NCBI RefSeq assembly: GCF_001570365.1
Contig: NZ_BBYK01000070.1
Coordinates: forward strand, 1,717-65,716
Direction of reading: 5' to 3'
Length of the DNA: 64,000 nt
DNA from: Microtetraspora fusca
GTDB lineage: Bacteria > Actinomycetota > Actinomycetes > Streptosporangiales > Streptosporangiaceae
Shown here: one piece after another, positions 25,776 to 35,536 of the stretch
How the letters are laid out: each line of letters starts with the position of its first letter
How positions within the stretch are numbered: position 1 is the first letter of the stretch
Program-made: the position numbers and the translations under genes
Notes under the pieces: model-generated
Database searches by the model: none
What the model was told of the DNA's origin: nothing
The model's input: only the letters and a program-made list of their open reading frames with translations

Positions 25776-28700
25776 GAGCTGGCCTCCTGTCCGGCCATCT
25801 CCGCGATGACCTGTCGTTCCACTTCGGCGGCGTACTCGGCGAGCACGGGATGGTCGAACAGCGCCCGTACGGCGAGGTCGCAGCCGAGCGCCTCGCGCAG
25901 GCGGACCGTCACCCGGGTCGCGAGCAGCGACGTGCCGCCGAGCGCGAAGAAGTCGTCGCGCGCCCCGACCAGAGGGACGCGCAGCACCTCCTGCCAGATC
26001 TCCGCGGCGAACTCCTGCATTGGGCCCTCCGGCGGCGTGTGCGGCGCGGCGGCCACCTCGACGCCCTCCAGCGCCCGCCGGTCGAGCTTGTCGCTGACCG
26101 TGTGGGGCAGCGCGTCGTGCGCGGCCCACCGGCGCGGCACCATGTAACCGGGCAGCCGCTCCCGGGCGTGCTCCTCCAGCTCGGCGGCGCGGGCCTCGCC
26201 ACGCCAGACGACGTGGCCGATCAGATGGGCGTCCGGCCCGGTCGTGGCGACCACGGCGGCGTCGGCGACGGCCGGGTGGGCGCGCAGCACCGCGTCGATC
26301 TCGCCCAGCTCGACCCGATATCCGCGGACCTTGACCTGGCCGTCCACCCGGCCGGCGAAGTCGAGCACCAGCCCGCCCGCGCCGTCCGGGACCCAGCGCA
26401 CGATGTCACCCGAGCGGTAGCGCCGCGCCGGCGCGCCGGGCGGAGCCTCCGGGTCGGGGACGAACGCGGCGGCGGTCAGGTCGGGGCGGCCGCGATAGCC
26501 GCGCGCGACGCCCGGACCGCCCAGCCACAGCTCGCCCGGCACGCCGGGCGGGAGCATCCGGCCGAGCGGGTCCACCACGTACAGCCGCTCGCCGGGGATC
26601 GGGTGTCCGATGGGGACGCTGTCCCCGATCGAGCCGGTCACCGGATGCACGGTGGACGCGACGGTCGCCTCCGCCGGGCCGTAGGCGTTCCAGAGCCCGG
26701 CGACCCGGGTGCGCAGCTCCCCGGCCAGGGCCGGGTCGAGCGGCTCGCCGCCGGCCAGGAGCCGCATCTGCGGCCGGCCGCGCCAGCCCGCCTCCACCAT
26801 CAGCCGCATCCGGCTCGGGGTGGTGAGCACCAGCGTGACCTCCGCGGTGTCACACAGCTTGCCGAGCGCGCGGCCGTCGAACGCGGTCGCGGTGTCGGCC
26901 ACGACCACCCGGGCTCCGGCGGTCAGCGTGGCCCACAGCTCGAACGCCGAGGCGTCGAACACCATCGGCGCCACCGCCAGCACGGCGTCGTCGCGGGTCA
27001 GCCCGGGATCGGCCTGGATGGAGGCGACGAACGCGGCCAGGCTCCGATGGGTGATCTCGATGCCCTTCGGGCGTCCGGTCGAGCCCGACGTGAAGATCAC
27101 GTACGCGAGCCCGTCGGGGTCGGCCTCCGGGATCTCGCCGCGCGGCGCGTCGAGCAGCGCCGCCGCGTCGAGGACGGTCACGCCGTCGAGCCCGGCGACC
27201 GCGGCGTGCGCCTCGTCGCCGAGCGCGAGCACCCGCCGCACCCCGCCGTCCTCGACGATCGCCGCCAGCCGCATGGCCGGCAGGTCGGGGTCCATCGGCA
27301 CGTACGCTCCGCCCGACCGCAGCACGCCGAGCAGGACGGCGGGCAACAGGGGGTCGCGCGGCAGGCTCACCCCGACCGGCTCCTCGGCCGTCACGCCGGC
27401 CGCGACCAGACCCGCGGCGACCCGGGCCGAGAGCTCCTCCAGCTCGCCGTAGGTCAGCCGGCGCCCGGCCGCCTCGACCGCGATCCGGCTCCGGTCCCGG
27501 GCGACGATCGCGTCCACGACGGTCGCGGGCGGCCGGATCTCGGCCCCCGTGCCCGCCGCGAGCAGCGCCGTACGCTCCGCAGGGGAGACCAGCGGCAGCG
27601 CGGAGACCGGCGTGGCCGGGTCGGCGAGGCCGCGGTCGAGCGCGGTCAGCAGCGCGTCGGCCACCCGCCCGGCGTCGGCCACGCCGAACCGCGACGTGGC
27701 GTACTCGACCAGGAGTTCCGCGCCGTCGGCCCCGGCGTTCACCAGGACGCTCAGCTCCGTGGCCGCGCCGCCGCAGTCCAGCTCGCCGACCAGCTCGACC
27801 CTGATCCCCGGTTCCTCCCGCCCGGGCTCAGACGCGATCTCGACGGCGACGGGCACGTCCTCCGGCTGGACCGACAGCACGACCGGCGCTGGACCGGACC
27901 CCGGAGGGCGCGGCAGCGCGGCGGCGACGGCGGCCCCCGCCTGCTCCTGGTGGGCCAGCGCCCCGGTGATCGCCGCGCCGGCCGCGGCCACCAGGTCGCC
28001 GAACGCCGGGTCGTCGCCGAAGCGCACGGGGACGGGCAGCACGCCGAGCAGCGGGCCCACGACCCGGTCGAGGCCGGGCCGGTCGCGTTCGGCCGCGGTC
28101 ACGCCGATCATCGTCTCGGCCCGCCCGGTCAGCCCGCCGACGACGGTGGCGAGCGCGGCCAGGTGGACCGCCGCCGGGGTGACGCCGCGCTCGGCCGCGA
28201 ACCGCCTGATCCGCGCCTCCAGCGCCGGATCAATGGGGCGGCTGAGCCGGCGCCCCTCGTGCGTCGCCGTCCCGGCCGCGCCCAGCAGGTCGTACGGCAC
28301 GGCCGCGTCGGCCAGCGCCTCCCGCCAGTGCGCGCTCTCGCGCTCGACCGCCGCCTCGCGGCGCTCCTCCTCGCCCAGCGCGACGTCGCCCAGCTGGAGC
28401 GCCGGCTCGGGGACGGGACGCCCGGCGAGTCCGGCGGCGACCTCGTCGATGAGGATCCGGGCCGACCAGCCGTCGAACGCGATGTGGTCGGTGACCAGCA
28501 CCAGCTCGGCCGCCGCCGGGCCGGTCCAGGCGAGCAGCGCGCGCAGCAGCGGCACGTCGCCGGTCAGGTCGAACGGCGTCGCCGCCCGGCCGGCGAGGTC
28601 GAGGATCGCGGACTCGCGCGCCGCCGGGTCCAGGCCGCGCAGGTCGTGCTCGTCCACGCGTACGGGCACGGGGGCGTGGACGCGGACGGCCGGCTCCCCG

Positions 28701-30628
28701 CCCCGGTGCTCGATCACGCCGCGCAGCGACTCGTGCCGGCGCACGACGTCGTCGAGCGCGGACCGGAAACGCGCCGCGTCCGCGACGCCGGACACGCGGA
28801 ACCGCATCGCGATCAGCGTCGCGCGGGTGTCCGGCTCCATCTGCCGAAGCGCCCAGAACTGGCGCTGCATGTCGGTCAGCGGGTAGCGGTCGCGGCCCGT
28901 GTGCCGGACCAGGGGGGCGCGCCCGTCGCCCCCGGAGCGTACGCGCCGGGCCAGAGCCGCCACCGTGGGCTCGGCGAGGAACGCGTGCAGCGGCACCTCG
29001 GCACCGAGGTCGGCGCCCGCCCGGGCCACCACCCGGGCCGCGGCGAGGGAGTGCCCGCCGAGGTCGGCGAACCGGTCGTCCACGCCGACCCGGGCGACCT
29101 CGACGCCCAGCACGCCGGCGACGATCGCGGCGAGCCGCCGTTCGAGGTCGTCGCGCGGCGCCGTGGTCGCCTCGTGCGCGGCGGGCCGTACGGCGCCGAG
29201 CGCCTGGCGGTCGATCTTCCCGTTCGGGGACAGCGGGAGGCGGTCGAGCAGGGCCACCCGGTCGGGCACCATGTAGCCGGGCAGGCGCTCGCGCAGGAAG
29301 CCGAGCAGCTCCGGCTCGTCCACGCCGTCGGCCTGGGCGTATCCGGCCAGCCGCCGGGTGCCGTCCGCGTCGGGCAGCGCCAGCACGGCGGCGGCGGCCA
29401 CGCGGGGATGCGCGGTCAGGGCGCGCTCGACCTCGCCCAGCTCGACCCGGTGGCCGCGGATCTTGACCTGGTCGTCGGCCCGCCCCGCGAAGTGGTAGAC
29501 GCCGCCCTCGAACCGGACCAGGTCGCCGGTCCGGTAGGTGTGGCCGAGGCCGGGCAGCTCGACGAACCGGTCCTGCCCGGCCGGGACGCCGTCCGACCGG
29601 TTCAGGTAGCCGCGGGCCACCAGGGGGCCGCTCACCCACAGCTCGCCGGTCTCGCCCTCGGCGACCTCGGCGCCGTCGCCGTCCCGGACGCTCAGCACGG
29701 CGCCCGCGATCGGGAGCCCGATCGGCGGGACGCCGGTCGTGCCGCGCGGCACCTCGTGGGCCAGGCACTGGATCGTGCACTCGGTCGGCCCGTACAGGTT
29801 GAGGACCCGCTCGATCTGCGGGTTGCCGTAGATCGCGTCGATCAGCTCGGGCCACGCCGCCTCGGCGCCGGAGTGCACCAGCCGGGCGCGCGGAGGCAGC
29901 GGTCCGGAGCGCAGCAGCGCCGCCAGCACGGACGGCGGGCCGCCGAGGGACGTCACCTCGTCGCGCGCGGGCAGGCCGGGCAGCGCGAGCAGGTTGTCGG
30001 CCAGGATCACGGCGCCGCCGGCCAGCAGCGGCGCGAAGATCTCCATCACCGACGGGTCGAAGCAGACCGAGGTCGCGGCCAGCGAGCCGGCGAGTGCCTC
30101 GGGCCCCCACGTCTCGACGATCCAGGCGAGCTGGTTCAGCACGTTGCGGTGCTCGACCGCGACGCCCTTGGGCCGGCCGGTCGATCCGGACGTGTAGATG
30201 ACGTACGCCAGGTTCTGCGGGGTGACGGCGGCGCCCGGATCGGTGTCCGGAGCCGTCACGTCGTCGATCCCGGCGTTGATCACGCGCGCCTCGATCGCCC
30301 GGTCGAGGCCGGGGCGCGTGATCAGGGACTTCAGGCCGCTGTCGGCGGCGATGAGCCGCAGCCGCTCCGAGGGGTAGGCGGGGTCCAGCGGCACGTAGGC
30401 CGCCCCCGCCTTCAACACGCCGAGCAACGCCGGGATGAGATGCTCGCCCCGATCGAGCAGCACCCCGACCGGCTCCTCGCGGGCGACGCCGCTCCGCAGG
30501 AGCGTGTGCGCGATCCGGTTCGCGCGCCGATCCATCTCCTCGTAGGAGATCCGCAGATCACCGGCGACGTAGGCGAGCGCGTCGGGTGTGCGCGTCGCCT
30601 GTGCCGTCACCGCCACATGAATGGTCAC
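25772..30628 (-). CDS. NRPS initiation enzyme: A-T-C-A-T
   Basis: 1618 residues. Domains (approximate residues): A1 from the very N terminus, with YTSGSTGRPKG near 145; T1 with LGGHS near 523; C 575-1000 with DHIAFDG near 713 (the catalytic second His is kept, the first is Asp); A2 1037-1500 with FTSGSTGRPKG near 1180; T2 with LGGTS near 1561. There is no starter condensation or acyl-ligase domain, so synthesis should begin on a free amino or aryl acid. Hand-read pocket codes are DPMGVSLIQK for A1 (no match I recognise) and DAFLLGAVAK for A2 (hydrophobic, closest in style to branched aliphatic codes). GTG 30628 begins exactly at the A-domain N terminus; the frame is open to 30715 but that part is AT-rich promoter sequence. 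No MbtH-like gene is in the window. Coupled by ATGA overlap to the second NRPS. Confidence 0.93.
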   Translation of the reverse strand: MTIHVAVTAQATRTPDALAYVAGDLRISYEEMDRRANRIAHTLLRSGVAREEPVGVLLDRGEHLIPALLGVLKAGAAYVPLDPAYPSERLRLIAADSGLKSLITRPGLDRAIEARVINAGIDDVTAPDTDPGAAVTPQNLAYVIYTSGSTGRPKGVAVEHRNVLNQLAWIVETWGPEALAGSLAATSVCFDPSVMEIFAPLLAGGAVILADNLLALPGLPARDEVTSLGGPPSVLAALLRSGPLPPRARLVHSGAEAAWPELIDAIYGNPQIERVLNLYGPTECTIQCLAHEVPRGTTGVPPIGLPIAGAVLSVRDGDGAEVAEGETGELWVSGPLVARGYLNRSDGVPAGQDRFVELPGLGHTYRTGDLVRFEGGVYHFAGRADDQVKIRGHRVELGEVERALTAHPRVAAAAVLALPDADGTRRLAGYAQADGVDEPELLGFLRERLPGYMVPDRVALLDRLPLSPNGKIDRQALGAVRPAAHEATTAPRDDLERRLAAIVAGVLGVEVARVGVDDRFADLGGHSLAAARVVARAGADLGAEVPLHAFLAEPTVAALARRVRSGGDGRAPLVRHTGRDRYPLTDMQRQFWALRQMEPDTRATLIAMRFRVSGVADAARFRSALDDVVRRHESLRGVIEHRGGEPAVRVHAPVPVRVDEHDLRGLDPAARESAILDLAGRAATPFDLTGDVPLLRALLAWTGPAAAELVLVTDHIAFDGWSARILIDEVAAGLAGRPVPEPALQLGDVALGEEERREAAVERESAHWREALADAAVPYDLLGAAGTATHEGRRLSRPIDPALEARIRRFAAERGVTPAAVHLAALATVVGGLTGRAETMIGVTAAERDRPGLDRVVGPLLGVLPVPVRFGDDPAFGDLVAAAGAAITGALAHQEQAGAAVAAALPRPPGSGPAPVVLSVQPEDVPVAVEIASEPGREEPGIRVELVGELDCGGAATELSVLVNAGADGAELLVEYATSRFGVADAGRVADALLTALDRGLADPATPVSALPLVSPAERTALLAAGTGAEIRPPATVVDAIVARDRSRIAVEAAGRRLTYGELEELSARVAAGLVAAGVTAEEPVGVSLPRDPLLPAVLLGVLRSGGAYVPMDPDLPAMRLAAIVEDGGVRRVLALGDEAHAAVAGLDGVTVLDAAALLDAPRGEIPEADPDGLAYVIFTSGSTGRPKGIEITHRSLAAFVASIQADPGLTRDDAVLAVAPMVFDASAFELWATLTAGARVVVADTATAFDGRALGKLCDTAEVTLVLTTPSRMRLMVEAGWRGRPQMRLLAGGEPLDPALAGELRTRVAGLWNAYGPAEATVASTVHPVTGSIGDSVPIGHPIPGERLYVVDPLGRMLPPGVPGELWLGGPGVARGYRGRPDLTAAAFVPDPEAPPGAPARRYRSGDIVRWVPDGAGGLVLDFAGRVDGQVKVRGYRVELGEIDAVLRAHPAVADAAVVATTGPDAHLIGHVVWRGEARAAELEEHARERLPGYMVPRRWAAHDALPHTVSDKLDRRALEGVEVAAAPHTPPEGPMQEFAAEIWQEVLRVPLVGARDDFFALGGTSLLATRVTVRLREALGCDLAVRALFDHPVLAEYAAEVERQVIAEMAGQEASS

Positions 30629-30940
30629 GGGCGCTGACACTAGACAGCAATGATCATCCAGTCGATGATATGTCACATATCTGGTGCCAAAACGGTATAA
30701 GACTGCCTCGCGCACGCTATTGCGGTCTGCGATTTATCCGCATCTCGGCCGTTCTCGCCCTCGAATCCCGGTCGCCCTCCGGCCCTTGTTCGGCGAAAAA
30801 TCTACATCGTAAAGGCGCGCTGCCCTTGCGCGTACGCCGGGACGTCTGATCGGCCACCCGCCGCCGCTTCGCCGGCCTGGGCGGGCGGCAGACCGGCGGA
30901 TCTCGCCGGATTGTCGGAGGGTCTCCCTATTGTCGCGATC
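30629..30940. other. Divergent promoter region of the NRPS operon and the DUF6493-like gene
   Basis: 312 bp between divergent starts. The part at about 30640-30720 is markedly AT-richer than its surroundings and contains a 15-bp palindrome plus an ATCATC/GATGAT inverted pair (30653-30658 and 30664-30669). The right half is GC-rich and featureless. No gene is supported. Confidence 0.6.
30667..30681. promoter_or_regulatory. Palindrome in the NRPS promoter
   Basis: GATATGTCACATATC is a perfect 15-bp palindrome 39-53 nt upstream of the NRPS GTG start, within AT-rich sequence. It is positioned like an operator overlapping the core promoter. The cognate regulator is not adjacent. Confidence 0.6.
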
Positions 30941-33655
30941 ATGACGAACGCCTGGGATGAGGTCCGCGCCGCGATCGACGGGGAGGACGCCGCCGCCGTG
31001 GCGGCGCTGGTGGCCGGATTCGACGAGGAGCGGCGCCGGGAGGTCGCCCGTGAGCTGCCCGGATACCTGCCGGTCGCTCGGGCGGCCGGCAGGCGCAGGG
31101 ACGAGGAACGGGAACGGCAGGCCCGGTGGATGGAGCTCCAGCGGCAGGCGGAGCGGATAGGCCGGCCGGTCTACGCGCTCGCCGAGGCGCGCACCTTCTA
31201 CACCGAGCGGGTGGGCGATCTCTGGATTGAGCCCATGCGCGTCGCGGGGGCGGGCACCATCGTCGGCGCCGCGGCCGTGGTCACCTGGCTAAACAAGCGC
31301 GACTTCGCCCGCTTCTGGGAGCCCGACGAGATCGACGACACCGCGCCGATCCTCCAGGCCGTGGCGGCCAGGCCCGCCGCCTGGCAGCGGGACCTCGCGG
31401 TGCGGATGGCGCTGCGGCTGCGTGCGGCGCGCCCGGAGCCGGACCGGCGGGTGCGGCTGACCCTGGAACTGCTGCGCCGTACGGGGGCGGAGCCGCCCGA
31501 GCACGACCCGCTCACCCTGGCCTGGATCGCGGCCTCCCGGCCCGGAGAGCTGGACGGCGACCCGCTGCTGGACGTGATGGTGCCGAGATTGTTCGCGGCC
31601 GAGGGGGTGGGCAGGCTCCTGCGCGCCGACCGGGAGTGGCCCGCCGCCCTGGCCGCGCTCGCCCGCTCCGGGCGGATCGCGCGCGCGACCCTGCTCGACG
31701 GGTGCCGGGCCCGGTTCCTGCGCGGAGGCGAGGCCGCCGACCAGCGTTTCTTCGTCCGCCTGTACGAGCTGCTCGACCCGGCTCCCGACGAGGTCGCCCC
31801 GCACCTCGGCGACCATCTCGCGCTGCTCGCCTTCGCCCCGGCGAACGTGGCCGACCTGGCGCTCAAGCAGGTCAGGCGAGCAGGAGCGGTCCCGCCCGAG
31901 CGGGCCGGCGCAGCCGTCGAGGGGCTGCTGTTCCGCGGCGAGGGCAGGCTGGTACGGGCCGGGCTGGCCTGGCTCGACCGGCTCCTGAAGGATCCCGCGG
32001 GCGACCTGGACGCCTATGCGCCCGCGCTGGCCGCGGCACTGGTGTGCGAGTCGGGCGACGCGCGGGACCGCGCGGTGAAGCTGGCGGTCAAGCACGCGCC
32101 CCGGTTCGGCCCGCTGGGCGCCGAGACGATCAGGGAGGTCGTCGCCCTGCTGCCCGCCGGCCAGGGGGCGGAGCTGGCCGAGGTCTTCGGCGGCGAGCCC
32201 GCCCTCGCGCCCGCGCCCGAATCCGTGCGCTTCGCTCCCGTGCCGCTGCCCGACGTCCCGCCGCCCGCCCCGATGCCGCCGCGGGTGGAGGGCCCGGAGA
32301 CGCTGGTCCGGCTCTCGCTCCAGCTCTCCGAGTTCGACTGGATGAGCTCCGAGAGATGGCTGGACGGGTTCGTCCGGCTGGCCGGATGCCCGGACGGCGC
32401 GGAGCGGGCCCGGCTGGCCGCGACGCTCGCCCCGCTCGCCGCGCGCTGCCCCGACAGGCAGTTCCGCTGGAGGCCGTGGTGGGGCACCGGCGACTGGGCC
32501 GCGGCGATGGCCAGGGAACTCGCCGAACCGGGGGCGGAGCGCCGCGCCCACCCGGAGGGCCGTCTGACGGTGGCGGAGCGCGTTCCCGGGATGACGCACG
32601 CCGGCCTCGGGAAGCTCATGCCGCTCTTCCGGTACGCCGAGGTGTACCAGGCGCTGGTGGAGGGGCGGCTGCCGCCGTACCTGCTGGGGACGCCGACCCG
32701 GGCGAACGGGCTGCTCGACGCAGAGACGCTGGTGGAGCGGCTGGAGGGGTACGAGCGCGACGGCGTCGCGGCGTTGCCGCTGGATCTGCGGCAGGCGCTC
32801 TTGCGGCTGGGCCGTACGGTCACGGACGAGGTCGCCGAGCGCGCGGGGCGCCTGAGCGGGGAGGCCGGGCGCACGGTCGCCCGCTGGCTCACCGACCGGC
32901 CCGAGGAGCCGCGCGTCGTGCTGACCTGGGGGACGCATCAGGGTGACACCCGCATCGCCTCCGAATTCGTCTCGGGCCCCGAGTATCGCGAGGTGCTGGG
33001 CGACCTGCTCGTCCCCCGGACGCACGACGAGTCGTGCGAGCGGCTGCTCGCCGTGCTGGCCGGGCACCGGGAGCCGGCCGCCGCCCGGTCCGTCTACACC
33101 TTGCGAACGAACTGGCCGCTGAACAAGCCGTCGCTGGAGGACCTGCGGCTGCTGGTGAGCGCGGACGGTCCGGCGGGGCCCGGCCTGTGCCTGCTGCTGG
33201 CCCACTTCCTCCTGCAGGGGCCGGACGGCGGGGCGGTGCTCCCGCTGCTGCAGCTGGCCGCCACCGGCGACCTGCCCGGCGAGGAGCTCGGCAGGCGGCT
33301 CGCCGATCTGCTCAGCCGCGACGGGAACGGCCACGGCGAGGCCCTCGCCGCGCTGCGGGCGGCGGCCGAGCAGGGTGCGCAGCGGGAGGTGTGGCAGGTG
33401 ATGCGGGGACTGCTGCCCGCCTGCCTGCCGGGGCCGGACGAGCGGTCCACCACCGCGCACACGCGGCTGATGCGGTTCGCCGCGGATGTGGCGGAGTGGG
33501 CCGGCGCGCGCGGCGAACTCGCCGTGGTCGCGCGGCTCGCCGCCCGCACCCGGGGGAGCGAGCTGGTACGGCAGGCACGGCGCCTGCACGCCCTGCTGAC
33601 GACGGAAACGCCGCCGAAAGCAGGGGATCGCCTTCCTGTGGACACCTCCGTCTGA
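30941..33655 (+). CDS. Large DUF6493-like protein
   Basis: 904 residues, soluble, Ala/Leu/Arg-rich and helical throughout, resembling the DUF6493 proteins found in actinobacteria, which look like HEAT-type alpha-solenoids. Seen: N-terminal ITNAWDEVRAAIDGEDAAAVAALV-like helical repeat segment (here AWDEVRAAIDGEDAAAVAAL), a proline-rich break near residues 425-445 (PLPDVPPPAPMPPR), and a C-terminal half with further helical repeats. No catalytic motif is recognisable. ATG 30941 was chosen over an earlier in-frame start because the helical N terminus begins there. In related genomes such genes often neighbour SWIM zinc-finger proteins; none is present here. Family name moderately sure, function unknown. 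Confidence 0.7.
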   Translation: MTNAWDEVRAAIDGEDAAAVAALVAGFDEERRREVARELPGYLPVARAAGRRRDEERERQARWMELQRQAERIGRPVYALAEARTFYTERVGDLWIEPMRVAGAGTIVGAAAVVTWLNKRDFARFWEPDEIDDTAPILQAVAARPAAWQRDLAVRMALRLRAARPEPDRRVRLTLELLRRTGAEPPEHDPLTLAWIAASRPGELDGDPLLDVMVPRLFAAEGVGRLLRADREWPAALAALARSGRIARATLLDGCRARFLRGGEAADQRFFVRLYELLDPAPDEVAPHLGDHLALLAFAPANVADLALKQVRRAGAVPPERAGAAVEGLLFRGEGRLVRAGLAWLDRLLKDPAGDLDAYAPALAAALVCESGDARDRAVKLAVKHAPRFGPLGAETIREVVALLPAGQGAELAEVFGGEPALAPAPESVRFAPVPLPDVPPPAPMPPRVEGPETLVRLSLQLSEFDWMSSERWLDGFVRLAGCPDGAERARLAATLAPLAARCPDRQFRWRPWWGTGDWAAAMARELAEPGAERRAHPEGRLTVAERVPGMTHAGLGKLMPLFRYAEVYQALVEGRLPPYLLGTPTRANGLLDAETLVERLEGYERDGVAALPLDLRQALLRLGRTVTDEVAERAGRLSGEAGRTVARWLTDRPEEPRVVLTWGTHQGDTRIASEFVSGPEYREVLGDLLVPRTHDESCERLLAVLAGHREPAAARSVYTLRTNWPLNKPSLEDLRLLVSADGPAGPGLCLLLAHFLLQGPDGGAVLPLLQLAATGDLPGEELGRRLADLLSRDGNGHGEALAALRAAAEQGAQREVWQVMRGLLPACLPGPDERSTTAHTRLMRFAADVAEWAGARGELAVVARLAARTRGSELVRQARRLHALLTTETPPKAGDRLPVDTSV

Positions 33656-33682
33656 CCCGTCCGGCGGCCACACCGTCCGAGG

Positions 33683-35536
33683 TCAGCCGAGGTCCTTGAC
33701 CGCCCGCCAGGCCGCGTCGATCGCCGCGTCCGCGTACGCGCGGGGCAGCGCGTCCGTGTTCGCGAACGCCAGGTTCCCGTACGGCTGCCGGGCCGTTTCG
33801 CTGGGCAGCGGGCCGTCAGGGAAGAAGGTCGCCCACGGCCTGCCGTACTCCAGGGCGTAGCCGTGCGCCCAGCGGTTGACCGTGATCGCCTTGATGTCGC
33901 GGGCCGGGTCGAAGCCGCCCTGGCCGAGGCTGCGCAGCAGCAGCTCCCTGGTGGTGCGTTCGATCTGCTCGAACGGCGTCCTGATCAGCTCGACACGCCC
34001 CTTAACCGCGCCGACGCGCGGGTCCGGGTCGGACACGCTGCAGGCCCGGTTGAGGTGCAGGACGATCGGCTCGTCGGGTGAGCGCGGGTGTGTGTAGCCG
34101 CCCATGCTGACCGGGAAGTCGAGCGAGGCGCCCAGCCAGTACGCCCCGGGGTAGCGGACGCCCTGGATGCCGAGCCGCTGGAACGCCTTCCAGTCGCGCA
34201 GCACCACGTTGGTGTAGAGCAGTGGCAGCCGCACCGCCCCCTTCAGCGCGAGGCGCTGCTCCTCGGGCAGGTCCGGCACCAGGTAGGGGATCATCTGGTG
34301 CTGGCAGGCGAGGATCATCTTGCCGCCGGTGACCGAGTGGAGCCTGCCGCCCTGGACGTAGGAGACCTCGCCGTCGCCCGTGACCCGGACGACCGGGCTG
34401 GACAGGCGCAGCCGCACCTTCGCGCCCTTCACATCGAGCCGGTCGTAGCGGACCTTGGCCGGGACTAGGTCCTCCATCGTGTGCCCGGGGACGGATCCGG
34501 GGATCAGCGCGCGGACGAGCGCCCTGGCCACCCCGGCGTTGCCGTCGGGGAAGTGGTAGATGTACTCGTCTTCGGCGTCCCAGAACCTCGCCTCGGTCGG
34601 CGCCATGAGCCGGTGCGCCTTGGACACGAGCTTGAGCCCGCCGAAGCCGGGGTAGCCGTCCGCCCACGCGTCCAGCGCGCCGACCGCCTCCGCGTCGTAG
34701 CCCCAGTTGCCGCTCGGCACGTGGCGCAGGTACTTGATCACGTCGGGGTGCGCCTTGACGACCGTGCGCAAGTAATCGGCGTAGGTCAGCTCGGCCAGCC
34801 GGAGCTTCTTCTTCTCGTCGGACAGCCCCTTCAGCCAGTCGTGGGAGTCGATCCTGGCCAGGTCCTTCAGCGCCTCCTTGTGCATCGGCGCCTTGGCCAG
34901 CCCGTCCTTGCCGATGGCCAGGTGGTCGCGGCCGAAGGTCTCCTTGTCGAAGAACGTCGCCCGGCCGAGGCCTTTGTACGTCTCCTCGTGGAAGTAGCGC
35001 TCGAACCGCTTCAGCTCGATGCCGAGGTCCTTCAGGAGGCCCTTGGCCTGGTTGGAGAAGGTGGAGGGAGTGTCCAGCGACTGCGAGCCGCCATAGCCGA
35101 TCAGCCTCCGGCCGCGCACCTCGAACTCGTTGCGCACGGCATGGCCGCCGAAGTCGTCGCCCACCTCCAGCAGCAGGATCCGGGCGCCCGCGTGCTTCTG
35201 GCGGTAGAAGAACGCCGAGGCGAGGCCGCTGATCCCGGCGCCGACCACCACCAGGTCGTAGCGCTCTCCCGTCGGCTGGGGCTCGCCCATGTCGAAGGCG
35301 CCGTCGCGCAGCGCGTGCGGCACCTTCAGCATCGCGTCCGTCTGGCCGCGAAGCCCCTTCCTCGCCGGTGGGTACGGCCCGGCCGCCGCGGATCCGGCGG
35401 TCGTGGCCTGGGCGGCGGCGGGGCCGGCGGCGGCGCCGGCCGTGAGTCCGGCGGCGGCGGCGGTGAACACGACGCCGTTGATGAAGTCTCGCCGGTTGAT
35501 CGACCGATCCATACCAAGCTCGCGGTCAGAGAACAC
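33683..35536 (-). CDS. Tat-exported FAD-dependent oxidoreductase (spermidine-dehydrogenase-like)
   Basis: 617 residues. A twin-arginine signal (INRRDFINGVVFTAAAAGL) is followed by a long Ala/Gly stretch, then the FAD-binding Rossmann motif DLVVVGAGISGLASAFFYRQ near residue 100, the LLLEVGDDFGGHAVRNEF block and C-terminal FAD contacts. The overall pattern (GYGGSQSLDTP, WGYDAEAVGALDAWADGYPGF) resembles bacterial spermidine dehydrogenase-like amine oxidases. Likely substrate is an amine, acting outside the membrane. GTG 35536 has AAGGAG 5 nt upstream and was preferred to the internal ATG 35512. It lies after an AT-rich promoter region and is not in an operon with the DUF917 genes, from which it is separated by a strong hairpin. 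Confidence 0.88.
   Translation of the reverse strand: MFSDRELGMDRSINRRDFINGVVFTAAAAGLTAGAAAGPAAAQATTAGSAAAGPYPPARKGLRGQTDAMLKVPHALRDGAFDMGEPQPTGERYDLVVVGAGISGLASAFFYRQKHAGARILLLEVGDDFGGHAVRNEFEVRGRRLIGYGGSQSLDTPSTFSNQAKGLLKDLGIELKRFERYFHEETYKGLGRATFFDKETFGRDHLAIGKDGLAKAPMHKEALKDLARIDSHDWLKGLSDEKKKLRLAELTYADYLRTVVKAHPDVIKYLRHVPSGNWGYDAEAVGALDAWADGYPGFGGLKLVSKAHRLMAPTEARFWDAEDEYIYHFPDGNAGVARALVRALIPGSVPGHTMEDLVPAKVRYDRLDVKGAKVRLRLSSPVVRVTGDGEVSYVQGGRLHSVTGGKMILACQHQMIPYLVPDLPEEQRLALKGAVRLPLLYTNVVLRDWKAFQRLGIQGVRYPGAYWLGASLDFPVSMGGYTHPRSPDEPIVLHLNRACSVSDPDPRVGAVKGRVELIRTPFEQIERTTRELLLRSLGQGGFDPARDIKAITVNRWAHGYALEYGRPWATFFPDGPLPSETARQPYGNLAFANTDALPRAYADAAIDAAWRAVKDLG

Noticed and set aside
18246-26147. 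2633-residue open frame on the plus strand opposite the NRPS
   Set aside because: It is a GC-rich antisense shadow of a real NRPS gene with intact domains; its sequence is Arg/Gly/His-rich and low in complexity.
25850-30637. 1595-residue open frame on the plus strand opposite the first NRPS gene
   Set aside because: Antisense shadow; no recognisable domain and composition unlike a protein.
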